Positions 23,250-33,797 of a stretch of 64,000 nt of DNA are shown one piece after another. The stretch spans positions 1,075,501 to 1,139,500 of the forward strand of contig JAUIRK010000945.1 of the NCBI GenBank assembly GCA_030549495.1, read 5' to 3'. The number at the start of each line of letters is the position of its first letter. The first letter of the stretch is position 1. Under the pieces are notes generated by a model. It was given only the letters and a program-made list of their open reading frames with translations. It had not been told where the DNA came from and ran no database searches. The position numbers were made by a program, and so were the translations under genes. The DNA is from Nectonema munidae (taxonomy: Eukaryota; Nematomorpha; Nectonematoida; Nectonematidae).

Positions 23250-23385
23250 TCTGTGAGCTGGCAAGACCAGGGAAGACAAAAAATAAAACAACGAAATTGA
23301 TTAAAAATATACGTAACATACAAAGCATAACATTTGTGAGACCTATTATTATTAGTGGTCTCGCAAGAACACGGGAGACAAGAAA
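23250..23385. repeat. Two short copies of the palindrome's terminal motif
   Basis: gagctggcaagaccaggg with aagacaa at about 23,255, and gtggtctcgcaagaacacgg with gagacaag at about 23,355, both resemble the terminus of the big palindrome (gaggtctggcaagacctccg then gggagacaac at 24,523). They may be the two ends of a small related element. Confidence 0.45.
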
Positions 23386-24520
23386 AAATCAAGCAATAGT
23401 ATAGAAGGTATACAACGCTTCAAATTTAGTTGAGTGGAAGCCGTATATATAGGTAACATTTTGTCAAGATTTAAGAAAATATGCATTCTTCCAATGTCTG
23501 GCGTATATACTTTTAATGCAAAGTTTTGTTTCAAAAATAGAGCCGTAAATAATTTCGAGTTTTAGGTAATTTGTTTTAATAAAAAAAAATTTTGCTTTTT
23601 GACATGAAATTTGTTATTAAGTTCTTTTCACGTACGCGGAGAATATTTTGCAAACTTCCATTTAAAAATTAATTTTGACTCCTAATGTTACGAAAGCATT
23701 TTCCGAGAGCTTTTAAACGTTGTTCTATACTGTTTTAAATTCAGAATTCTAACTTTTTATAGTTTTAGATATAAAGGAAGTGTGGGTTGAGACGTCATGA
23801 ATGCAAGTTGAAGGATATAATAGGAAAATAAGTAAAACTTTTATTCAAGCAAGTTGAAAACATAAAAGATTGATTTGTTTACTTATGTGAAGAAGAGCAA
23901 AGTGATCGAAAATTAATAAAGTTTTCAACTTTTTTGAAAATTTTTTTACATATTTTCCTCTTTTTTTTTAGATATTGGGGTCAAAAGAAAATTTAAAACG
24001 AAATTTAGAAAATAGAAATTTATAAATTTAGAATTAAAAAAAAATAGGAGAAAGACAGCTAAATTTTTTCTTATTAAAAAAAAATTATTAAAAAAAAAAA
24101 CAAAAAAACTTATTTATTTATTTCATTTTTTTCTTATATTTAAGATTTTTTTTATTTTTTCTTTGTTTTTCACTTTAATGAATGATTGCAAATAATTACA
24201 ATGTTAATCAAAAAAAAATTTCAAAAAATTAATTAAAAAAGAATTATCGGGAAAATACTTATCCAGATGTACGACTTGCCATTGTTATTCGTGTTTTCTT
24301 AATACACGTGCGTCCTAATTCTTTTCTATCATATATACACCTATTAGTTGATTTAAAATTTATATAATAATAAATCATTTATATCAATTGTTGCTAATCT
24401 TTTATATTATATTTATGCTTGCACAATTATAACCTGTTTTTTTAATTGAATTTTTAACTATATATAAATTATGGATTGTTTTCATATGTGTGTGTGTTTT
24501 TTTTCAGATATCTTTATTAT
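23386..24520. other. Intron sequence, low complexity
   Basis: AT-rich with many poly(A) and poly(T) runs, and no exon or element recognised. A (TG)n run lies just before the palindrome boundary. Confidence 0.4.
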
Positions 24521-25093
24521 CAGAGGTCTGGCAAGACCTCCGGGGAGACAACACGCCAAACTTGCCAGCCTTATTATATATTTAAATGTGTAAATCGTAA
24601 AATGCTTAAAAAATATACTTAAAATAAAAATTTTCAAAAAATATTTTACATACATATTGAAAGCCACATTTCAAAAATTCTACCTAAAAGTTCAAAAAAT
24701 TTAACTTTGAAATTGCAGTTTTATTTCATAAAAACTATATGATTGGTTGAAATGTTTATGTAATATATAATAATAATAATAATAATAATACTACTACTAC
24801 TACTACTACTACCAATACTACTTTTTGAAAATTTTTACTTGTTTGATTTGAAGAAAGAATTAAACTGTTTTTCAATATTTCTTTTTCATGATATATATAT
24901 CATTAGAAAGCTTATCGTTTGCTACATACTCTAGAATAATTTATTTTTGCAAAAGTTTTAAAAAATTTTAATAAATGGACATTACTTCAAAAAATTTTGT
25001 CTAAATTTTTGAAAAAATTACGGACCACCTTTTTGTTGAAGCATAATCTGTCTTTTTAAAAAAAAAATTAAATGAAAATGGTGTCATTGGAAA

Positions 25094-25775
25094 GGTATAC
25101 TCTTTGTGGTTAACATAGGCTAGGTTATACAAATAAATATATTTTTATTTTTCCAAAATCTGCTTTTATGTGAGGTCAGTCAAGTTTTATCTAGTTTCAA
25201 AAAATACCAATAATAATTAACGTTCTTAATTTATAAAATATTTTTTGAATATTTTATATTCACAAAGGTAAAATATGATTTTTCCCATTTTAAAATTTCA
25301 TAGTTAAAGAAAACTGTCGAAAATTAATATATATTTTTTACTTTTTATGGGTCAGTAGTATAGGTCAGTATAATGTTTTTCTAATAAATTTAAAATTATT
25401 TTTGAAGTGAAAAATGTTGATCGAATGTACAAGATTTGAAGCTATACTCTTTGTGGGTAAAATACGCTAGGTTTTACAAATAAATATATTTTTATTTTTT
25501 CAAAATCCGCTTTTATGTGAGGTCAGTCAACTTTTATCTAGTTTCAAAAAATACCAATAATTAACGTAATGAGTTTATATATTATTTCTTCAAAATTTTA
25601 TATTCACAAAGGTAGAATATGGTTTTTAACATTTTAAAATGTCATAGTTAAATAAAACTGTCGAAAATTAATATTTATTTTTTACTTTTTATGGGTCAGT
25701 AGAGGTCAGTATAATATTTTTCTAATAAATTTTAAATTATTTTTCAAGTGAAAAATGTCGATTAAATGTAAGAGT
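25094..25775 (+). repeat. Tandem pair, about 346 bp, in the palindrome arm
   Basis: A unit beginning tatactctttgtgg near 25,096 repeats at about 25,441. Shared blocks follow in order: gtgaggtcagtcaa, tattcacaaaggta, tcgaaaattaatat, atgggtcagtag. A partial third unit is at about 26,697 to 26,790. The mirror copies are in the right arm near 31,800 to 32,480. Confidence 0.8.
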
Positions 25776-26282
25776 TTTGTTTGATAATCGTAGTCTACTT
25801 TTATTTAGTTTAGATACAACCTTTCTCATTTTTAACGAAGGGCATTCGTTAAAAATTATACCGACAGTGTGCGAAGAATAAATCACATTATTGATTGATT
25901 TTAGAGCATAATTATGCGAAGAAAGATTAACACATGTTGTTCCATTACGCGTTTGTGAGCGCAGTGAATTCTTATCTCACATACGCTTCACCACATCTTT
26001 AGCACGCGTGTGTGGTTTTGTCGATTGAATGTAGGAATTTTGTTTGATAATCGTAGTCTACTTTTATTTAGTTTAGTTAGATACAACCTTTCTAATTTTT
26101 AACGAAGAGCATTCGTTAAAAATTATACCGACAGTGTGCGAAGAATAAATCCCATTATTGATTGATTTTAGAGCATAACTATGCGAAGAAAGATGACACA
26201 TGTTGCATTACGCGTTTGTGAGCGCAGGGAATTCTTATCTCGCATACGCTTCACCACATCTTTAGCACGCGTGTGTGGTTTA
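25775..26282 (+). repeat. Tandem pair, about 263 bp, in the palindrome arm
   Basis: The unit has ttgataatcgtagtctac, attataccgacagtgtgcg, acgcgtttgtgagcgcag and a cttcaccacatctttagc end. It is present twice here, from about 25,779 and 26,042, and mirrored at about 31,290 to 31,790. It is noticeably richer in CpG and in GCGC/ACGCGT words than its surroundings. A degraded relative lies at 19,260 to 19,400. Confidence 0.8.
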
Positions 26283-27270
26283 TTTTATCGGGCTAGTGTA
26301 CGCTTAGTTTATTTGTAGTGTTCCTAGCTTAAATCTTAGTCAAATATTAAAACGCTTATAACTTTCACATTTCTCAACAAAATGCATCATGCGATATACC
26401 AAATTAAAGCATTTTTTATGGGCTTTCAGAATACATTACTTATATCACAAGTACTTAAGAAATACCTTTTACTGTTTTTATTTTCCATGGGCTTCATACC
26501 ATTAATTAGCAGATAAGGGATGCATTTTAAACTAAAGCTCCTTTCATTAGGACAAATTTTTACCTATATTATGTGACAATTTACAGCACAATTATAAAGC
26601 GACTCTACTCTCAGAATCTAAATTTATTTGTAGATTTTTATAAAATAGTATTAGTTTTTCCATTTTTTTTATAAATTAACCTTCGTTTTTTTTATTGGTC
26701 AGTATAATGTTTTTCTAATAAATTTAAAATTATTTTTGAAGTTAAAAATGTAGATCGAATGTACAAGTTTTGTTGGATAATCGTAGTCCACTATTTATTT
26801 TTAGATTTTTATAAAATTATTTTAGTTTTTGGTTTTTTATAAATTAACATTAGTTTTTTACTTCTTTTGAATAATCATCCAAAATTTAAGTGCGGGTTTG
26901 ATTTACACTTTGATTCGAAAAAAATATGTTTTGGATAAATATTATTTTTATTATTGTTTACTGCATATAAATTTCTAAAGAGAAGATAAATAGATCAAAA
27001 TATGTGTTTTAATCAATTTTTCTCAATAAGTATTGAAGCTATGAGGTAGCAAAATATGAACAGAAAGTTTGATATTTTTTGATTTTTTAAAGAATATTTT
27101 TCGATTCTTTGATCACAGAATTTTATTTTGATTATTTGACAAATATAATATTTAAAATCGTCCAAATTGCAAAGTATAGGTATTTTAAACAAAACAGTAA
27201 TATATTTGAAGAAATATTTTTTCAGTATAAAGAGTTTAGAAAACTCTTCTCTAATATGTAATGATATATT

Positions 27271-28746
27271 CTCATAACCTGTACGGTTGAACGCGGGTAG
27301 ACAACTTGCGTGTTATCTCCAACCCGTATATTACGATGATTCTTCTCCAACCTGTATTCTACGATGATTCATCTCCAAACTATATACTACAATGATTCAT
27401 CTCTAACCTGTATACTACGATGATTCATCTCTAACCTGTATACTACGATGATTCATCTTCAACCTGTATACTACGATGGTTTCTATTCCATGTACAAATA
27501 ACTAGGGAGACAATGTTCAACTTTCTGTTCACATTCTGCTAGATGTAAGATTTGATATACCTCATTCGGGGAGACGATGCTACATAAGTTATTACCTATA
27601 TACATTATACCTGTATACTACAATGGTTCATCTCCAACCTGTATACCGCGATAATTCATCTCCAACCTATCAGTTCATATTTTGCTAGATGTAAGATTTG
27701 ATATACCTCATTCGGGGAGAGGATGTTAGATAAGTTATTAATTTTTTCACGATATTAAATAATTTATTTTATCAAATAATCAAAATAAAATTCTGTAATC
27801 AAAGAATCGAAAAATATTCTTTAAAAAATCAATAAATATCAAACTTTCTGTTCATATTTTGCTACCTCATACGATGTTACAAAAGTTATTACCTATACTT
27901 TGCAATTTGCACGATTTTAAATATTAATCAAAGAATCGAAAAATGTTCAAATCAAAAAATATTTATTCTTTTTAAATATATCGTTGGCTCCCCTTACTTT
28001 TAAAATTGAAAGATAAACCTAGTCTTTAATAATTAATTTTTATCAAATTATGCACATACGAAACTAAAAGTAAGGGGAGCCAACGATATATTTAAAAAGA
28101 ATAAATATTTTTTGATTTGAACATTTTTCGATTCTTTGATTAATATTTAAAATCGTGCAAATTGCAAAGTATAGGTAATAACTTTTGTAACATCGTATGA
28201 GGTAGCAAAATATGAACAGAAAGTTTGATATTTATTGATTTTTTAAAGAATATTTTTCGATTCTTTGATTACAGAATTTTATTTTGATTATTTGATAAAA
28301 TAAATTATTTAATATCGTGAAAAAATTAATAACTTATCTAACATCCTCTTTCCGAATGAGGTATATCAAATCTTACATCTAGCAAAATATGAACTGATAG
28401 GTTGGAGATGAATTATCGCGGTATACAGGTTGGAGATGAACCATTGTAGTATACAGGTATAATGTATATAGGTAATAACTTATGTAGCATCGTCTCCCCG
28501 AATGAGGTATATCAAATCTTACATCTAGCAGAATGTGAACAGAAAGTTGAACATTGTCTCCCTAGTTATTTGTACATGGAATAGAAACCATCGTAGTATA
28601 CAGGTTGAAGATGAATCATCGTAGTATACAGGTTAGAGATGAATCATCGTAGTATACAGGTTAGAGATGAATCATTGTAGTATATAGTTTGGAGATGAAT
28701 CATCGTAGAATACAGGTTGGAGAAGAATCATCGTAATATACGGGTT
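27271..28746. repeat. Inner foldback element, copy 1
   Basis: A 1.48-kb palindrome starting ctcataacctgtacggttga, with a loop of about 62 nt at 28,003 to 28,064. Its outer ends are short imperfect tandem repeats of a roughly 26-bp word (tacgatgattcatctccaac, variants). The right end stops at atacgggtt, about 55 bp short of a full arm. No coding frame. Confidence 0.85.
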
Positions 28747-28768
28747 ATATATATATATATATATCTAT

Positions 28769-30299
28769 CTCATAACCTGTACGGTTGAACGCGGGTAGAC
28801 AACTTGCGTGTTATCTCCAACCCGTATATTACGATGATTCTTCTCCAACCTGTATTCTACGATGATTCATCTCCAAACTATATACTACAATGATTCATCT
28901 CTAACCTGTATACTACGATGATTCATCTCTAACCTGTATACTACGATGATTCATCTTCAACCTGTATACTACGATGGTTTCTATTCCATGTACAAATAAC
29001 TAGGGAGACAATGTTCAACTTTCTGTTCACATTCTGCTAGATGTAAGATTTGATATACCTCATTCGGGGAGACGATGCTACACAAGTTATTACCTATATA
29101 CATTATACCTGTATACTACAATGGTTCATCTCCAACCTGTATACCGCGATAATTCATCTCCAACCTATCAGTTCATATTTTGCTAGATGTAAGATTTGAT
29201 ATACCTCATTCGGGGAGAGGATGTTAGATAAGTTATTAATTTTTCACGATATTAAATAATTTATTTTATCAAATAATCAAAATAAAATTCTGTAATCAAA
29301 GAATCGAAAAATATTCTTTAAAAAATCAATAAATATCAAACTTTCTGTTCATATTTTGCTACCTCATACGATGTTACAAAAGTTATTACCTATACTTTGC
29401 AATTTGCACGATTTTAAATATTAATCAGAATCAAAGAATCGAAAAATGTTCAAATCAAAAAATATTTATTCTTTTTAAATATATCGTTGGCTCCCCTTAC
29501 TTTTAGTTTCGTATGTGCATAATTTGATAAAAATTAATTATTAAAGACTAGGTTTATCTTTCAATTTTAAAAGTAAGGGGAGCCAACGATATATTTAAAA
29601 AGAATAAATATTTTTTGATTTGAACATTTTTCGATTCTTTGATTAATATTTAAAATCGTGCAAATTGCAAAGTATAGGTAATAACTTTTGTAACATCGTA
29701 TGAGGTAGCAAAATATGAACAGAAAGTTTGATATTTATTGATTTTTTAAAGAATATTTTTCGATTCTTTGATTACAGAATTTTATTTTGATTATTTGATA
29801 AAATAAATTATTTAATATCGTGAAAAAATTAATAACTTATCTAACATCCTCTCCCCGAATGAGGTATATCAAATCTTACATCTAGCAAAATATGAACTGA
29901 TAGGTTGGAGATGAATTATCGCGGTATACAGGTTGGAGATGAACCATTGTAGTATACAGGTATAATGTATATAGGTAATAACTTATGTAGCATCGTCTCC
30001 CCGAATGAGGTATATCAAATCTTACATCTAGCAGAATGTGAACAGAAAGTTGAACATTGTCTCCCTAGTTATTTGTACATGGAATAGAAACCATCGTAGT
30101 ATACAGGTTGAAGATGAATCATCGTAGTATACAGGTTAGAGATGAATCATCGTAGTATACAGGTTAGAGATGAATCATTGTAGTATATAGTTTGGAGATG
30201 AATCATCGTAGAATACAGGTTGGAGAAGAATCATCGTAATATACGGGTTGGAGATAACACGCAAGTTGTCTACCCGCGTTCAACCGTACAGGTTATGAG
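28769..30299. repeat. Inner foldback element, copy 2
   Basis: A 1.53-kb palindrome with both termini complete (ctcataacctgtac to gtacaggttatgag). Its loop (about 29,506 to 29,567) is the exact reverse orientation of the loop in copy 1. So copy 2 arose as part of the big inverted duplication and not by an independent insertion in the same orientation. Confidence 0.85.
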
Positions 30300-33289
30300 A
30301 ATATATCATTACATATTAGAGAAGAGTTTTCTAAACTCTTTATACTGAAAAAATATTTCTTCAAATATATTACTGTTTTGTTTAAAATACCTATACTTTG
30401 CAATTTGGACGATTTTAAATATTATATTTGTCAAATAATCAAAATAAAATTCTGTGATCAAAGAATCGAAAAATATTCTTTAAAAAATCAAAAAATATCA
30501 AACTTTCTGTTCATATTTTGCTACCTCATAGCTTCAATACTTATTGAGAAAAATTGATTAAAACACATATTTTGATCTATTTATCTTCTCTTTAGAAATT
30601 TATATGCAGTAAACAATAATAAAAATAATATTTATCCAAAACATATTTTTTTCGAATCAAAGTGTAAATCAAACCCGCACTTAAATTTTGGATGATTATT
30701 CAAAAGAAGTAAAAAACTAATGTTAATTTATAAAAAACCAAAAACTAAAATAATTTTATAAAAATCTAAAAATAAATAGTGGACTACGATTATCCAACAA
30801 AACTTGTACATTCGATCTACATTTTTAACTTCAAAAATAATTTTAAATTTATTAGAAAAACATTATACTGACCAATAAAAAAAACGAAGGTTAATTTATA
30901 AAAAAAATGGAAAAACTAATACTATTTTATAAAAATCTACAAATAAATTTAGATTCTGAGAGTAGAGTCGCTTTATAATTGTGCTGTAAATTGTCACATA
31001 ATATAGGTAAAAATTTGTCCTAATGAAAGGAGCTTTAGTTTAAAATGCATCCCTTATCTGCTAATTAATGGTATGAAGCCCATGGAAAATAAAAACAGTA
31101 AAAGGTATTTCTTAAGTACTTGTGATATAAGTAATGTATTCTGAAAGCCCATAAAAAATGCTTTAATTTGGTATATCGCATGATGCATTTTGTTGAGAAA
31201 TGTGAAAGTTATAAGCGTTTTAATATTTGACTAAGATTTAAGCTAGGAACACTACAAATAAACTAAGCGTACACTAGCCCGATAAAATAAACCACACACG
31301 CGTGCTAAAGATGTGGTGAAGCGTATGCGAGATAAGAATTCCCTGCGCTCACAAACGCGTAATGCAACATGTGTCATCTTTCTTCGCATAGTTATGCTCT
31401 AAAATCAATCAATAATGTGATTTATTCTTCGCACACTGTCGGTATAATTTTTAACGAATGCTCTTCGTTAAAAATTAGAAAGGTTGTATCTAACTAAACT
31501 AAATAAAAGTAGACTACGATTATCAAACAAAATTCCTACATTCAATCGACAAAACCACACACGCGTGCTAAAGATGTGGTGAAGCGTATGTGAGATAAGA
31601 ATTCACTGCGCTCACAAACGCGTAATGGAACAACATGTGTTAATCTTTCTTCGCATAATTATGCTCTAAAATCAATCAATAATGTGATTTATTCTTCGCA
31701 CACTGTCGGTATAATTTTTAACGAATGCCCTTCGTTAAAAATGAGAAAGGTTGTATCTAAACTAAATAAAAGTAGACTACGATTATCAAACAAAACTCTT
31801 ACATTTAATCGACATTTTTCACTTGAAAAATAATTTAAAATTTATTAGAAAAATATTATACTGACCTCTACTGACCCATAAAAAGTAAAAAATAAATATT
31901 AATTTTCGACAGTTTTATTTAACTATGACATTTTAAAATGTTAAAAACCATATTCTACCTTTGTGAATATAAAATTTTGAAGAAATAATATATAAACTCA
32001 TTACGTTAATTATTGGTATTTTTTGAAACTAGATAAAAGTTGACTGACCTCACATAAAAGCGGATTTTGAAAAAATAAAAATATATTTATTTGTAAAACC
32101 TAGCGTATTTTACCCACAAAGAGTATAGCTTCAAATCTTGTACATTCGATCAACATTTTTCACTTCAAAAATAATTTTAAATTTATTAGAAAAACATTAT
32201 ACTGACCTATACTACTGACCCATAAAAAGTAAAAAATATATATTAATTTTCGACAGTTTTCTTTAACTATGAAATTTTAAAATGGGAAAAATCATATTTT
32301 ACCTTTGTGAATATAAAATATTCAAAAAATATTTTATAAATTAAGAACGTTAATTATTATTGGTATTTTTTGAAACTAGATAAAACTTGACTGACCTCAC
32401 ATAAAAGCAGATTTTGGAAAAATAAAAATATATTTATTTGTATAACCTAGCCTATGTTAACCACAAAGAGTATACCTTTCCAATGACACCATTTTCATTT
32501 AATTTTTTTTTTAAAAAGACAGATTATGCTTCAACAAAAAGGTGGTCCGTAATTTTTTCAAAAATTTAGACAAAATTTTTTGAAGTAATGTCCATTTATT
32601 AAAATTTTTTAAAACTTTTGCAAAAATAAATTATTCTAGAGTATGTAGCAAACGATAAGCTTTCTAATGATATATATATCATGAAAAAGAAATATTGAAA
32701 AACAGTTTAATTCTTTCTTCAAATCAAACAAGTAAAAATTTTCAAAAAGTAGTATTGGTAGTAGTAGTAGTAGTAGTAGTATTATTATTATTATTATTAT
32801 TATATATTACATAAACATTTCAACCAATCATATAGTTTTTATGAAATAAAACTGCAATTTCAAAGTTAAATTTTTTGAACTTTTAGGTAGAATTTTTGAA
32901 ATGTGGCTTTCAATATGTATGTAAAATATTTTTTGAAAATTTTTATTTTAAGTATATTTTTTAAGCATTTTACGATTTACACATTTAAATATATAATAAG
33001 GCTGGCAAGTTTGGCGTGTTGTCTCCCCGGAGGTCTTGCCAGACCTCTGATATATATATATATATCATATTTTGTGTTATTTCATATGAGCAGTTTTCAC
33101 GGCCTTTTGAAATACACAGTTCCTTATTAGTTACCTTAATTTGGTAAATTTATAACTATGACTTCTCATAAAAGATTAATTTGCATTTCAATTAATTAAT
33201 TGAATTGCAAATAAATTTCTTTATTCTTTTTCTTAATCAAAAATAATTTATAGAAATATTTGACATCAGAATTAGCTAAATTTGTATTA

Positions 33290-33711
33290 TATATGTTGAT
33301 GAGGTTCAAGACAATGATGGTACTAAAATTGATGATAGAAAATATATTGAGGAATTGTTTCAGAAACATCTTAATTTGAAAGATGTCAAAGTTAAAGAAA
33401 GTCGGAGATTGGGTAAAATAAGTAAAGATCAGACCAAAGCAAGAAGACCTTTACGTATTGTTTATGAAAACTTAGAATCAAAAGAGAAGGTGACAGCTTC
33501 TTTATACCTTTTAAAGAATTCCCCAAGTAATTTTAGACATATTTTCATATCCAATGATTTGAATCAAGATGAAAGGATCAAGTTAAATGAAATGCGTCAG
33601 AAGGCTAAAAGTAAGAACACTGAAATTAACTCTGATTATCATTTCATTGTAAAAGGGGATCCTATTTGTGGTATGAGTATTGTTAAGAGGTATTTTCGGA
33701 GAAAAGATTAG
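33290..33711 (+). CDS. LINE ORF1 protein, C-terminal part
   Basis: An open frame ending at 33,711. It contains VKESRRLGKISKDQTKARRP with LRIVYEN, then NDLNQDERIKLNEMRQKAK and HFIVKGDP. This order (RRLGK, basic-Pro, LRIVFE-like, DLT-like plus ER, then Y-x-V-x-RG-like) is the usual C-terminal half of CR1-group ORF1, a nucleic-acid-binding chaperone that coats LINE RNA. The N-terminal coiled coil and any zinc knuckle are not seen. Confidence 0.7.
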
Positions 33712-33797
33712 TTAATGCTTCTAATAGTTTTGGTTCTTTTTTAAATTATAAGAGTTACAAATTCTTAAAGATTTTTTATACTAATGCAAATCAATTA

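Larger units (their letters stand above)
24521..33049. repeat. 8.5-kb nested palindrome (giant inverted repeat)
   Basis: The left arm starts cagaggtctggcaagacc at 24,521 and the right arm ends with its reverse complement at 33,049. Internal landmarks mirror each other across about 28,757. These include (ATA)n(CTA)n at 24,770 against (TAG)n(TAT)n at 32,762, the 346-bp and 263-bp tandem units, and the inner foldbacks. Arms are about 4.2 kb and look nearly identical wherever I compared them. The central spacer is a short (TA)n run, where the left arm lacks about 55 bp present in the right. No substantial coding frame is present. It may be a giant foldback element, a young inverted duplication, or an assembly or long-read fold-back artefact. 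Confidence 0.9.

Noticed and set aside
24482-24667. 60-codon minus frame at the palindrome border and its twin at 32,903
   Set aside because: Both are the same AT-rich repeat translated twice. No family features.
27340-27480. CRISPR-like array of spaced 26-bp words (gatgattcatctccaac)
   Set aside because: The words abut with no unique spacers and mirror each other in the foldback. They are short tandem repeats in a eukaryotic repeat.
24521-33049. Large virus-like or self-synthesising transposon with long inverted ends
   Set aside because: No polymerase, integrase, capsid or any other coding frame is present in the arms.
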